A stretch of DNA of 64,000 nt, from NCBI RefSeq assembly GCF_003634105.1, contig NZ_RBIQ01000007.1, forward strand, positions 248,001 to 312,000, in the 5' to 3' direction. The position numbers and the translations under genes are program-made. This document shows positions 41,388 to 50,975 of this stretch, in pieces (position 1 is the first letter of the stretch; each line of letters opens with the position of its first letter). The notes beneath the pieces were generated by a model, which saw nothing but the letters and a program-made list of their open reading frames with translations, was not told the DNA's origin and did not search any database. The DNA is from Maribacter vaceletii (GTDB taxonomy: Bacteria; Bacteroidota; Bacteroidia; Flavobacteriales; Flavobacteriaceae).

Positions 41388-44135
41388 TTATCCTTTTTTT
41401 CTTAAATTATTAAATTTGTAGGTGAAACTAAACATGAAATATTGCTGTAAAATAGTAGTTTGTCTATCTTCAATATAGTTATCTAAAGCCGTTCGTTTTA
41501 CGTTATTGTTTTGTTTTAGTAAATCATAAGCGGTAATTTTTAAGTTCCCTTTACCTTTTAAAACCTCTATACTTAAACTTAGGTTCCAAAAAAGTGATGA
41601 TTTATCAAAACTACCTTGAATATTGCCATTGTAATTATATGTCAAATCATTTCCAAGAACTAACCCTTTTGCCCAATATGTTGTAGCTCGTAACTTTAGA
41701 CTATGCATTTTGAAATTAATATCATTTAGATTGTCTAAATTATAAGATGTATTATTGAATGAAAATCTATACGAAGGCTCCAAATCAAATATTTCTTTGT
41801 AATTTAATATAAATCCTATTCTTGGAATTATTCTAAACAATTTACTTCTAAAATTTAAATCGTTATTTAAGATGATATTTCGTCGATAGACATAACCACC
41901 ACCTATTTTTAATTTTAACGAGTATATACTATCTTTTTTTACATTTTTGGTAATACTAAAACCCCCAAAGTTATTGTAGTAATCATCTACATTGATAAAT
42001 GTAGTGTTTCTTACAAAATTATTATTCGTGTTAACAGAGGTTACTATTTTATTTTTGGAAAATTCAGATTGTGTAAAGACAAATACACTAGTTTTTGTTT
42101 TAGAATTGTATCCTGAATAATTCAATCTAACAGTTTTATGCGTTTCTGGTTTCAAGTATGGATTGCCAATCACAATTTCTAAAGGATTTATAACATTAGA
42201 GATAGGTTGTAATTCTGTAATAGAAGGTAAAGTATTATTTACTTTGTAATCAACAAATAAAGCAGAGCGTTTACTTAACTTAACTCTAAAAAGCCCGCCA
42301 AAGAAAATGTAATTATCGTTACTTCTTCGGCTTATGTTTTGTATCCCATCGTTATTTTTTAATTGTATATTTCTGTATTGAGTATTTATATTAAAACTAT
42401 ATTTTTCTCCCTGTAAACTCAAACCAATTTTTGGTTGAAATTCATTGCTTCGATATTCAAAATCAGAACTTAAATCAGGGTTAAAAATAACTTCTTGGCT
42501 TTCATTTTGGTTTAAGTCATTTACATTTTTTTTATTTTTTTGGTCAGTTATAATGTAATCAAGATTGTAATCAAGAAACAATTTGTTTTTAACTATTGGC
42601 ATTCTATATGCTAAGCCAATATTATATTTCTCCACTTTTTCATCTATTTCTTTGGATTGATTTATACTACTTATTATACCTGTATCGGAAGAATTAAGAA
42701 TTGATAAATAATCTAAATTCGAATCATCTCGTATGAACGCATTTTTAATATTTAGACTAAGAAAACCACCCTTAGAATCCGTTTTCTTAATTATGCCAAA
42801 CTGATTATTAAAATCACGTTTATTATTTTTTGAACTAGTTTCTATGTTACTAGAATTTATAATATTCAGATCCTTATCGGTTGTAACTTCTTCAGAAATA
42901 TTATCAGAATTGTTTTGAGATAAAATAAACTTTGGACGGAGGCTTATTCTAATTGTTGAATCTATATTAAAGGTATAAAGAGCATTGAATCTATGAGAAT
43001 CTGAATAACCAATCAAATCTGATTTTGAATTGGAAAAAAAACTATTCTCTGCTAGGAGATTATCACGTCTTACAGTCGTAGAGTTTCTTACTTCGGAAGC
43101 TCCAAAAAAGTAGTCTGTAGCTACATCAGAATTATCCTTCATTTGATTTACATAACTGGCACCAACATTAGATGATGTGATAATCCCCTCTTCAAAACCG
43201 AAAGAAATATTGTCCAAATTGAATCGCTCTCCATTACCTCGACTTACATTATGAGTGTTTTTGCTACCTATCATATCATATACTTCATCAAAAGAAAAAC
43301 CTGAATTATTAATGTTATTTGCTCCGGCAAGAACACTGAACCTTTCTTTTCCGTTAAAATAATTGGCAATGCTATTAACTTGATATCTGTTTTCTGTTCC
43401 ATACCCTAAAGAAGCCCTTGCTATTAACCCTTTATTTTTATCTTTTTTGATAGTAACATTTATAGTTTTATCTGTTGAAGATGACTCCTGTTTTGTAAAT
43501 TTCTGCTTTTCTGTTTTCGTAGAAGTAATCTGAACTTTATCTATTATTTCTCTTGGAATATTTTTAGTAGCAATTTTTAGATCATTACCAAAAAAGGGCG
43601 TTCCATTTATTAAAATTTGACTAACTACTTGCCCATTATTTGTTATCTTTCCATCTGGACTTACTTCTATACCTGGTAGTTTTTTAAGTAAATCTTCCAA
43701 ACTCGAGTCTGGTCTGGTCTTAAAGGAATCGGCATTAAATTCAAGTGTATCTTTTTTTACTATTACAGGTATACGATCTGTAATAACATCTACCCCTAAA
43801 AGTTGTTCCGATTCAGACTCCATTACAATCTCTCCTAAATCTAACTTAGGGTCAAAAAGGCTAATTTTCTTAGTTATTTTCTTAAAGCCGATATATGATA
43901 TATAAAGATTAATTCCTTTTATTTTAGTATTCAAGTCCAAGACAAATATACCCGATGCATTACTTATTGTATAAGAAACCAAATTATTGGTATTCTTTGT
44001 CTCGGCATAAATTGTAGCAGCTTCGAGAGGCACAGAAAATTCATCTACAAGGGTACCTCTTATTTCGTAAGTCTGTGACCATAGGGAATAAAACGAAAAA
44101 AAAAAGAGGGTAAAAAAAAATATAAAAGCTCTCAT
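41388..44135 (-). CDS. Outer-membrane beta-barrel receptor with carboxypeptidase-regulatory-like domain
   Basis: 915 residues. Signal peptide (1-20), a CarboxypepD_reg-like domain (about 22-105, YEIRGTLVDEFSVPLEAATIYAET), a plug-like domain (about 125-220, SLEDLLKKLPGIEVSPDGKITNNGQVV) and a large beta-barrel. It lacks an obvious TonB box. Proteins of this kind are TonB-dependent-receptor relatives; the substrate is unknown. It is the third gene after blaI and the M56-TonB gene (85-bp gap) and should belong to the BlaI-controlled operon. Confidence 0.88.
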   Translation of the reverse strand: MRAFIFFFTLFFFSFYSLWSQTYEIRGTLVDEFSVPLEAATIYAETKNTNNLVSYTISNASGIFVLDLNTKIKGINLYISYIGFKKITKKISLFDPKLDLGEIVMESESEQLLGVDVITDRIPVIVKKDTLEFNADSFKTRPDSSLEDLLKKLPGIEVSPDGKITNNGQVVSQILINGTPFFGNDLKIATKNIPREIIDKVQITSTKTEKQKFTKQESSSTDKTINVTIKKDKNKGLIARASLGYGTENRYQVNSIANYFNGKERFSVLAGANNINNSGFSFDEVYDMIGSKNTHNVSRGNGERFNLDNISFGFEEGIITSSNVGASYVNQMKDNSDVATDYFFGASEVRNSTTVRRDNLLAENSFFSNSKSDLIGYSDSHRFNALYTFNIDSTIRISLRPKFILSQNNSDNISEEVTTDKDLNIINSSNIETSSKNNKRDFNNQFGIIKKTDSKGGFLSLNIKNAFIRDDSNLDYLSILNSSDTGIISSINQSKEIDEKVEKYNIGLAYRMPIVKNKLFLDYNLDYIITDQKNKKNVNDLNQNESQEVIFNPDLSSDFEYRSNEFQPKIGLSLQGEKYSFNINTQYRNIQLKNNDGIQNISRRSNDNYIFFGGLFRVKLSKRSALFVDYKVNNTLPSITELQPISNVINPLEIVIGNPYLKPETHKTVRLNYSGYNSKTKTSVFVFTQSEFSKNKIVTSVNTNNNFVRNTTFINVDDYYNNFGGFSITKNVKKDSIYSLKLKIGGGYVYRRNIILNNDLNFRSKLFRIIPRIGFILNYKEIFDLEPSYRFSFNNTSYNLDNLNDINFKMHSLKLRATTYWAKGLVLGNDLTYNYNGNIQGSFDKSSLFWNLSLSIEVLKGKGNLKITAYDLLKQNNNVKRTALDNYIEDRQTTILQQYFMFSFTYKFNNLRKKG

Positions 44136-44220
44136 TTTCTATAAAAAATTAATGTATTTAATAGTATAAATTCAATAAAAGACGATTCATCTTAAAATAA
44201 TTATGCTTTATATTTTCATT

Positions 44221-46257
44221 TCACTTCTTCAAGGTTATTTCTATTACCCCATTTTTACCTTTATCACCATTTTTTTTAGTAGCGGCTTCGTCTTTAAGAA
44301 CGTTAATAGATTCTATCACATCAGTATCTATATTTTCCATTTCTTTTTTGATAGTTTCTACACCATCTACTAAAATTAATGCCGGGTTATCCATTTTAAG
44401 TTTAAACGTGTTATCCTTAACTTCTATACCACTAGATTTTTTATATATTTCGCTAGTTGGCTTTAACTTAAAGGTTATTGGCATGGAATAAGCTACAGAA
44501 ACATTCTCTCCTTTATGAATACCTGGTTTCATTTTTGGTAATTTAGAAATGATACGTTCTGCTTCTGTTTCTAATGATTCATGAGGCCCTCTTTTTCTAA
44601 TGTCCTGAATTACTCCTTCATTAGAGATAGTAAACAAAATACTCACCCTCCCTTGAATACCTAATTCCTGTGCTTTTAAAGGATACTTAAAATGTTTACT
44701 AATATGTTCTTGCATTTTTTCTTGAAAACAAGCTCTTTTATCTACTGCGTTTTCACATCCTGGAAAAACAGGAACTTTATCTACTATCGCAAAGGGGACT
44801 TTGTCTTTCATTTCTTGTTGCAATATTTGTGTATTCACTTTTCTAAATACACGAATGGCATTTTCGCCATCTGTAATTACCATATCTTTATGCTGACTTT
44901 CTTGAGCAAATATCTCTTCCACTTTTTTATTAAAAACCCTTACTTCTGCTCCAGACAAATCTTTAATATTAGCTACTTTATATACATAACTCTCCTTAGA
45001 ATAGTTCCTAGCTTTTTCTACTAAAACTGCATCGTGTGTTTTTATTGGAATGGATATATCCAAATTTTTATCTAGAATCTGAAAAGCCTTTTTTCTGTTT
45101 ACATAAAACTCATACTCCGAAGTACTTGGCAGTGTTTGTTTTCTTGGTTTGTAATCCTTCTTTACATCGTCTCCAAATCTCACATTTTTTGACATCTTAC
45201 TATTTACTATCCGGAATTTAAAATATTCATATTTAGAAAAAATATATTCTTCATTCTTTTTGTTTACCCTATTCGCAAAATTTCTAGAAACTTTTTCCAT
45301 AGAGCCTACTTCATCTAGTTCCTCATCAATCTCTTTATTAATTTTAGAGATTAAGGCTGTATCTTCTGGATTACTTGTCTCAGTATTGGTAGAAGTCCCT
45401 TCTCCATGTGCTATAGAAGTATAAAACAGCATCCCAACAATTACTGGAACTAATAATAAATACTTAAATTTCTGACTCTTTTTTGATTTTTGTTTTTGTA
45501 ACATAACTATTCGTTTTTTAATTAATGAGGTTTTAAAAAATTGATTGACAAAGGATATATTTTCAGTCTGAAAAACTTGAGACAGCAACAACTGGTATTG
45601 CTCTTTTTTGTTTGTTTTAGCAACTTTAGAGTCGGCAATAAACTCATGTAAATCAGAAATTCTATTTTGGTATAGATATACTAATGGATTAAACCATCCT
45701 ATAATTCGCATAACTTCAAAAAATAACAAATCGTAAGAATGCCTTTGCCGTATATGTACCAGCTCGTGTTTAAGAATATTTTCATAGTCTTTCTCTCTTA
45801 TTTGGTCGCCCATAAAAATGGTTTTGAAAAACGAAAAAGCTATAGTACTCTGCTTAACTAATACTTTAGTAAAAGCATCAAAAAACTGTACTTCTCCTTT
45901 TGCCCTTAAAGCCTGTATTTTATACACTTTATAGCCAAATATCAGTATTGCTATGAGCATCCCACCATATAGAATTCCGTTTTCTAAAGAAATATTCCAA
46001 AAATCAGAAACCTCTGTTTCGGATACTATTATTTCTGGCATATCTCTTTCCCACAAATAGTCCGGATATATAAACTCCTCAGGTAAACTTGCTTTTAGAG
46101 CTGCTATTTTTATCCATGGAAGCACTAACGACAATGCATAAGAAAGAATTAAATACACTCTATTCCACTGAAAAAATGTTTCTTTTTTTAAGAATAGGTC
46201 ATACACAACCAAAAACAATAATTGAAATGCTATGCACTCTACTATATATTGTATCAT
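44221..46257 (-). CDS. BlaR1-like M56 metallopeptidase fused to TonB-type C-terminal and receptor-plug-like domains
   Basis: 678 residues. Three N-terminal membrane helices (about 6-22, 35-55, 95-112) flank the M56 metalloprotease with HELVH (164-168) and HEFIADSKV (204-212). A fourth helix follows at 262-285. Beyond that the periplasmic part has a TonB C-terminal domain (about 505-605, LGIQGRVSILFTISNEG) and a last segment resembling a receptor plug (ALILVDGVETI, DVIESINVLKDEAA). There is no penicillin-binding domain as in BlaR1. Its ATG overlaps the blaI stop, the usual BlaR/BlaI pairing; cleavage of BlaI on signal is inferred. Confidence 0.85.
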   Translation of the reverse strand: MIQYIVECIAFQLLFLVVYDLFLKKETFFQWNRVYLILSYALSLVLPWIKIAALKASLPEEFIYPDYLWERDMPEIIVSETEVSDFWNISLENGILYGGMLIAILIFGYKVYKIQALRAKGEVQFFDAFTKVLVKQSTIAFSFFKTIFMGDQIREKDYENILKHELVHIRQRHSYDLLFFEVMRIIGWFNPLVYLYQNRISDLHEFIADSKVAKTNKKEQYQLLLSQVFQTENISFVNQFFKTSLIKKRIVMLQKQKSKKSQKFKYLLLVPVIVGMLFYTSIAHGEGTSTNTETSNPEDTALISKINKEIDEELDEVGSMEKVSRNFANRVNKKNEEYIFSKYEYFKFRIVNSKMSKNVRFGDDVKKDYKPRKQTLPSTSEYEFYVNRKKAFQILDKNLDISIPIKTHDAVLVEKARNYSKESYVYKVANIKDLSGAEVRVFNKKVEEIFAQESQHKDMVITDGENAIRVFRKVNTQILQQEMKDKVPFAIVDKVPVFPGCENAVDKRACFQEKMQEHISKHFKYPLKAQELGIQGRVSILFTISNEGVIQDIRKRGPHESLETEAERIISKLPKMKPGIHKGENVSVAYSMPITFKLKPTSEIYKKSSGIEVKDNTFKLKMDNPALILVDGVETIKKEMENIDTDVIESINVLKDEAATKKNGDKGKNGVIEITLKK

Positions 46258-46616
46258 TCTTCCTCGCTTTTAATATCCTTTAAAATAGCCTCTAGTTCTG
46301 TAAGACTCATCTCATTCTTTTTCATAAAAAAAGACACCATACTCTTAAAAGAACCTTGAAAATAACCATCTACTAATTTGTTTATAGATTGATTACTGTA
46401 ATCTGATTTAGGTACAAGAGCAAAATAAAAATGTCCTTTTCCTTCTTTCTCATGGTCCACAAAACCTTTACTCTCTAAAATCCTTACTATAGTAGATACT
46501 GTATTGTATGCTGGTTTAGGTTCAGGTAATTCCTCTATTATAGAAGCTACATTACATTTCTGCAATTGCCATATAATTTGCATTACCTCTTCCTCTGCTT
46601 TTGTTAGTTGTTTCAT
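46254..46616 (-). CDS. blaI: BlaI/MecI/CopY-family repressor
   Basis: 120 residues with an N-terminal winged helix (LTKAEEEVMQIIWQLQKC ... YNTVSTIVRILESKGFVDHE) and a C-terminal dimerisation helix. The cleavage region typical of BlaI lies in the mid-protein after the recognition helix. Its stop codon overlaps the M56 start (ATGA). It is the first gene of the operon, and two palindromes at 46620-46637 and 46647-46680 lie next to its start. Symbol by family analogy; this is not a beta-lactamase system. Confidence 0.92.
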   Translation of the reverse strand: MKQLTKAEEEVMQIIWQLQKCNVASIIEELPEPKPAYNTVSTIVRILESKGFVDHEKEGKGHFYFALVPKSDYSNQSINKLVDGYFQGSFKSMVSFFMKKNEMSLTELEAILKDIKSEEE

Positions 46617-46619
46617 AAT

Positions 46620-46637
46620 GAACTAAAGTTTTAGTTC
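46620..46637 (-). promoter_or_regulatory. BlaI operator 1 (inverted repeat)
   Basis: GAACTAAA and TTTAGTTC form an exact inverted repeat with a 2-bp centre. It ends 4 bp before the blaI ATG, so it lies in the leader region. The half-site AACTA is shared with the larger palindrome at 46647, which supports a common binding protein. Confidence 0.65.
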
Positions 46638-46646
46638 AACAAATAT

Positions 46647-46680
46647 AACTAAAAAACTAGTTTAAACTAATTTTTTAGTT
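46647..46680 (-). promoter_or_regulatory. BlaI operator 2 (34-bp palindrome)
   Basis: The arms AACTAAAAAACTAGTTT and AAACTAATTTTTTAGTT are reverse complements except for one mismatched pair (C versus A). It contains repeats of the ACTA/TAGT half-site and lies 31-64 bp before the blaI ATG, where a -33/-7 promoter would be. No T run or hairpin polarity suggests a terminator. Confidence 0.65.
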
Positions 46681-46759
46681 TAAACTTTAAAAACATTCGT
46701 AATTCCTTGCTCTTATGTAACAATAACACACTATTTTCGTCTTATAGAAAAAAGGTTAA

Positions 46760-47269
46760 ATGGATATTTTCTTAGTAATTATAGGTTTAGTTTTAATGTT
46801 TGTTGGCATTATAGGTAGCTTTTTACCTATTCTTCCAGGGCCTCCAATAGGCTGGTTGGGAATATTAATGCTTTATTTAACCAATGTAATTCCAAAAGAT
46901 TACTGGCTACTAGGCACTACATTAGCCGTTGCACTTGTAGTTTGGGCGTTAGATTATATTATTCCTGCAATAGGTACAAAAAAATTTGGAGGCACTAAAG
47001 CTGGCATGATTGGAACTACTATAGGGTTAATTGTTGGATTAATTGCACCTATCCCAGGTGGTATAATAGTAGGACCTTTTGTAGGTGCTTTAATTGGTGA
47101 ACTTGTAAATAATGCAGACCAAAAAACAGCCCTTAAGGCTGCTTTTGGTTCTTTTCTTGGTTTCCTTACCGGAACCTTTTTAAAATTTGTGGTTTCTATA
47201 GTTTTTTTAGGCCTCTTTATCTCTAAAACATGGGAGTATAAAAACGTGTTATTTACTTTTATAAACTAA
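46760..47269 (+). CDS. DUF456 membrane protein
   Basis: 169 residues, four to five hydrophobic helices rich in Gly: FLVIIGLVLMFVGIIGSFLPILPGPPIGWLG at the start, and TKAGMIGTTIGLIVGLIAPIPGGIIVGPFVGALIGEL in the middle, which are the DUF456 signature. Function unknown. The gene diverges from blaI, separated by the operators. No co-transcribed neighbour: the next gene is convergent after 4 bp. Confidence 0.88.
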   Translation: MDIFLVIIGLVLMFVGIIGSFLPILPGPPIGWLGILMLYLTNVIPKDYWLLGTTLAVALVVWALDYIIPAIGTKKFGGTKAGMIGTTIGLIVGLIAPIPGGIIVGPFVGALIGELVNNADQKTALKAAFGSFLGFLTGTFLKFVVSIVFLGLFISKTWEYKNVLFTFIN

Positions 47270-47273
47270 CTTC

Positions 47274-47480
47274 TTAATCCCCCTTATTCAAATCTTTAAC
47301 ATCAGATTTTGTTTTTACATCACTATCTTGTTCTCCTAGAGGCACACAATAACTACCACCTTCAGGAGTATCTTGCTCAAAATAACCCTCTTCACACTTT
47401 CCTTGTTTAAGGTCTCCATCGCAACCTAATAAGAAAATACCTAAAACAATTACTACTACATTTTTTATTTTCATAATCAT
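47274..47480 (-). CDS. Small lipoprotein, 68 aa
   Basis: Lipobox FLLGCDG (Cys20) after a hydrophobic signal peptide. A short Cys-containing segment (KCEEGYFEQDTPEGGSYCV, two Cys spaced 15 residues apart) is followed by an Asp/Lys-rich tail. It begins ATG at 47478-47480 with a second ATG 6 nt later. It lies 36 bp after the nitroreductase gene start side on the same strand and converges with DUF456. I do not recognise the family. Confidence 0.65.
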   Translation of the reverse strand: MIMKIKNVVVIVLGIFLLGCDGDLKQGKCEEGYFEQDTPEGGSYCVPLGEQDSDVKTKSDVKDLNKGD

Positions 47481-47516
47481 AACTTTAAAAAATTAATCTA
47501 TTTCGCTAGTATATTA

Positions 47517-48068
47517 TTACAACCACTCTACTTTATCATTTATAGGTTTTCTTTCTGCTTCAAGTGGCTCTTCATCGGAATAGCCCATGTAGAAAAAACC
47601 AAGACATTTTTCTCCTTCGTTTAGAGTAAAAAACTCATCCATATATTTTATAAGTCCAGGAGAACTCCAATACGACCCTATTCCCATTTCTGTACAGCAA
47701 AGCCACATATTCTGTACTGCCATTGCTACAGCAGCAATTTCCTCCCATTCTGGAACACTTTCTAAAGGGTCTCTTTGCATACAAATAGCTAGTATTACAG
47801 CAGCCTTTTTAGGGTTTTCAATTAACTTTTTTGACTTTATTTGCTTAGGATTCGCAGTAATATCTATATAGGTGTTCGATAAAAACTCTCCTAGTGCAGC
47901 TTTTTTATCGCCTTGAATAACTTTAAAACGCCATGGTTCTGTCTTTTTATGACTAGGAGCCCAATTAGCTGCTTCTAAAATTTTCTCTATATCACTTTTA
48001 TCTATGGGCTTGCTATTATATTGTGCAGGAAAAATGGAACGTCTATTTTTTATAATATCAAAAATCAT
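47517..48068 (-). CDS. Nitroreductase-family flavoprotein
   Basis: 183 residues of the FMN-dependent nitroreductase fold. The N-terminal RRSIFPAQYNSKPI with RRS flavin-binding motif, PSHKKTEPWRFKV with the Trp-Arg-Phe, and the C-terminal CLGFFYMGYSDEEP are all family blocks. The EIAAVAMAVQNMWLCCTEMGIGSYWSSPG segment is the usual mid-domain helix. It probably reduces nitro compounds or quinones with NAD(P)H; the substrate is unknown. ATG at 48066-48068. Confidence 0.88.
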   Translation of the reverse strand: MIFDIIKNRRSIFPAQYNSKPIDKSDIEKILEAANWAPSHKKTEPWRFKVIQGDKKAALGEFLSNTYIDITANPKQIKSKKLIENPKKAAVILAICMQRDPLESVPEWEEIAAVAMAVQNMWLCCTEMGIGSYWSSPGLIKYMDEFFTLNEGEKCLGFFYMGYSDEEPLEAERKPINDKVEWL

Positions 48069-48193
48069 GTGTCTTTATTTAGCGTCAAAAATTCTTTTTT
48101 TTAGCAAATTACAAGAAAAAAATATAAAGCCACTTATACTACTTAAGTCTTAAATAGTTTTGTTTAACTTTGCCCAACTATAGTTATTCTATA

Positions 48194-48526
48194 ATGACAG
48201 CAAGAACAAAAAAAAGTAAAGCATTCCTATCTCTAGTATTACTAGGGCTATTACTGCTGCCTACTGCTGTTCAGTTTATCCATACATTAGATGCTCATAA
48301 TCATTTTGAGTGTACAGAAAAAAGTGTTCATATTCATAAAAAAGTAGTAGAATGTAACATCTGCGATTTTCACTTCTTTTCTTTTTCCTATGATATTTAT
48401 GAATATTCAGACTTAGCAAAAACACTTACACCCTCAAAACTAGTTGCTAGTTTAAGAGTTATAGTTCTTACTACTTTTATTAATAACAATACTTCATTAA
48501 GGGGGCCACCTCAATTTCTTGCTTAA
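48194..48526 (+). CDS. His/Cys-rich exported protein ahead of a TonB-dependent receptor
   Basis: 110 residues. I use the ATG at 48194 because the upstream TTG at 48170 lies inside a TAACTTTG promoter-like element. Residues 8-28 are a hydrophobic signal/anchor. The following segment is rich in His and Cys (HTLDAHNHFECTEKSVHIH, then ECNICDFHFFSF), suiting metal binding in the periplasm. The rest is basic and hydrophobic. It is 39 bp before the receptor gene and probably in the same operon. A role in zinc or copper acquisition is inference from composition and context. Confidence 0.65.
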   Translation: MTARTKKSKAFLSLVLLGLLLLPTAVQFIHTLDAHNHFECTEKSVHIHKKVVECNICDFHFFSFSYDIYEYSDLAKTLTPSKLVASLRVIVLTTFINNNTSLRGPPQFLA

Positions 48527-48565
48527 TTAAAAAAACCTTTTTTTATTATTTAATCAAGAATATTT

Positions 48566-50965
48566 ATGCGTATTTATGCCTTGATGGTACTGCTATTTAC
48601 TAGTATTACCTCTATTTCGCAAAATTGCAATAATTCTCTATCCGGAAAAGTAATTGATTTACATGACGGTACCGCTTTAAAAGAAGCCATGATTATTGTT
48701 GCAGGTACAGAACAAATGGTAGTTACCAATAGTGACGGAACTTTTACAATCCCTAACCTTTGTAACCAAACCTATGCTATTCAAATATCTCACCCATTTT
48801 GCTCTACTATAGGGTTTAAAATAAAGGTAGATGGTGATACTTCCAAAGTTTTTAAACTAGAACATCATTTAGAAGAATTAAATGAAATAATAGTTAATGG
48901 AAAATCGCAGGATACAAAACTCAATTCTGTGCTAGAAGAGACTATTTCTAAAGATAAAGTTGAACAATTTAGCAATGCTTCTTTAGGGGATGTTTTAAAT
49001 ACTATTTCTGGTGTATCTTCCTTAAACACAGGAAATACAGTAGTTAAACCAATAATTAATGGTCTACACAGTAGTCGTGTAGTTCTTATTAATAATGGTG
49101 TGCGCATGCAAGACCAGGAATGGGGTGTAGAGCATGCCCCTAATGTAGATGTTAATACCGCAGAGAATATAACCTTGATTAAAGGTGCAGGTGCCTTGCA
49201 ATACAGTGGCGATGCTATTGCTGGAGTAATTATAACAGAACCTAGTAAAGTTTTTATTAAAGATAGTCTGTATGGTAAAACTTTACTTTCTCTTAGTTCT
49301 AATGGGCAAGGAGGTACTTTAACCTCTAAACTTACCAAGAGCTATGAAAATGGATGGTTTGCAACTATCCAAGGTACACTAAAACGATACGGAGATTTTA
49401 AAGCCCCAGATTATGTGTTAAGTAATACTGGTGCTTTTGAACGTAATGCATCTTTACGTTTTGGTGTTAATCGTTTTAATTACGGTTTAGAAGGGTATTA
49501 TTCCTTTTTTAAAAATGAAATAGGAATATTATCTGCTTCTCATATTGGAGGAGCAGAAGACCAGGTACGTGCAATTAATAGTACGGTTCCGCTAGTTATA
49601 AACAATTTTACTTATGCCTTAAACAACCCTAAACAAGATATTACGCATCATTTAGCGCGTATAAAAGGTTTTAAGAAATTCGATGGTTTAGGTAGACTAG
49701 ATATACAATATGATTTTCAACAAAACCATAGGTTAGAATATGATATTCGTGTTGGAGATGATGCCGATAAACCTGCCTTAGATTTAGTATTAAAAACCCA
49801 TACTTTGTTAGTGGACTTAGATAGTAAACTGTCTGAAAAAATTACTTTAAAATCGGGTCTATCAGCTCGTTATCAAGATAATTTTGCGGACCCTAGTACA
49901 GGTGTCCGAAGGCTTATTCCAGATTATGAGAAGTATGATTTAGGTGTTTACGGCATTAGTACTTATCAATTAAACTCTAGCTGGCTAATTGAAGCTGGTG
50001 CAAGGTTTGATTATACGTATATGGATGTTTTTAAATTCTATAGAACATCTTTCTGGGAATCTAGAAACTATGATGTACTTTACCCTGAGATTGTTGTTGA
50101 GGAATTTGCAAATCAAATTCTAACGAATCCTGAATATGATTTCAATAACCTTTCGGCAACATTGGGAAGTACGTATTTAATAAATGATGATTACAAATTG
50201 TTTTTTAATTATTCCATGGCTTCCAGGGTTCCTAACCCTTCCGAGTTGTTTAGCGAAGGTTTGCATCATTCCGCTTCACGTATTGAGTTAGGAGATTTAC
50301 AGTTTACTTCTGAAGTTTCTAACAAATTATCCTTGACATTACAGAAAAAGAGTGATGTTTTTGGTTTTTCTATACAACCTTATATGAATACCATTAGTAA
50401 TTTTGTAACTATTGAACCAACAGAGGTAGAACAAACCATTAGAGGAAATTTTCAGGTTTGGGAATACAGACAAACCAATGCTCAATTATTAGGTTTAGAT
50501 ATTGATGCCTCCTATACCTTTGCTACTAATTTAAGATTCAACCATCAATTTTCATTAGTAAAAGGCTATGATCGCACATTAAATGAGCCATTAATTAGCA
50601 TGCCACCTGTAAATACTACCAATGAACTTACATACCAAAACCCAAAAGCTAATAACTTAAAAATAGCATTGCAAAGTGAATTTGTTTTTGGTCAAAACGA
50701 GTACCCAAACAACAATTTTGAGGTTTATATCCCAGAAACCGAAAATTGGGAACTTGTAGATGTAAGTACTCCTCCAGATGCTTATCACTTACTTAATTTT
50801 AGATCTAGTATGGATTTTTCCATTTCTAAAAGCTCTAATCTTACACTAGGTTTTAACGTCACCAATCTCTTAAATACGTCCTACAGAGATTACTTAAACA
50901 GCCTGCGTTATTACGCAGACGATTTAGGGCGAAATTTTTCGTTAAACATTAAATTCAATTATTAA
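48566..50965 (+). CDS. TonB-dependent receptor (ZnuD-like metal uptake candidate)
   Basis: 799 residues. Signal peptide (1-19), a CarboxypepD_reg-like N-terminal domain (about 22-95), plug domain (about 105-220, with GVSSLNTGNTVVKPIINGLHSSRVVLINNGVRMQDQEW) and a 22-stranded barrel with FNIKFNY-like final strand (NLSLNIKFNY). The plug segment HSSRVVLINNGVRMQDQEWGVEHAPNVD resembles zinc receptors of the ZnuD type. Location is the outer membrane. Metal specificity is not shown by the sequence; a His/Cys-rich protein upstream and lipoprotein downstream fit metal uptake. Confidence 0.88.
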   Translation: MRIYALMVLLFTSITSISQNCNNSLSGKVIDLHDGTALKEAMIIVAGTEQMVVTNSDGTFTIPNLCNQTYAIQISHPFCSTIGFKIKVDGDTSKVFKLEHHLEELNEIIVNGKSQDTKLNSVLEETISKDKVEQFSNASLGDVLNTISGVSSLNTGNTVVKPIINGLHSSRVVLINNGVRMQDQEWGVEHAPNVDVNTAENITLIKGAGALQYSGDAIAGVIITEPSKVFIKDSLYGKTLLSLSSNGQGGTLTSKLTKSYENGWFATIQGTLKRYGDFKAPDYVLSNTGAFERNASLRFGVNRFNYGLEGYYSFFKNEIGILSASHIGGAEDQVRAINSTVPLVINNFTYALNNPKQDITHHLARIKGFKKFDGLGRLDIQYDFQQNHRLEYDIRVGDDADKPALDLVLKTHTLLVDLDSKLSEKITLKSGLSARYQDNFADPSTGVRRLIPDYEKYDLGVYGISTYQLNSSWLIEAGARFDYTYMDVFKFYRTSFWESRNYDVLYPEIVVEEFANQILTNPEYDFNNLSATLGSTYLINDDYKLFFNYSMASRVPNPSELFSEGLHHSASRIELGDLQFTSEVSNKLSLTLQKKSDVFGFSIQPYMNTISNFVTIEPTEVEQTIRGNFQVWEYRQTNAQLLGLDIDASYTFATNLRFNHQFSLVKGYDRTLNEPLISMPPVNTTNELTYQNPKANNLKIALQSEFVFGQNEYPNNNFEVYIPETENWELVDVSTPPDAYHLLNFRSSMDFSISKSSNLTLGFNVTNLLNTSYRDYLNSLRYYADDLGRNFSLNIKFNY

Positions 50966-50975
50966 AACTTTTAAA

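Noticed and set aside
44221-46616. Beta-lactam resistance BlaR1-BlaI system
   Set aside because: No penicillin-binding sensor domain and no lactamase nearby; the peptidase carries TonB and plug-like domains instead.
48170-48193. Upstream TTG start for the His/Cys-rich protein
   Set aside because: The TTG is part of a TAACTTTG promoter element, so it would precede the transcription start.
48865-49338. 157-codon frame on the minus strand inside the receptor gene
   Set aside because: Entirely opposite a well-supported TonB-dependent receptor; composition is that of a shadow frame.
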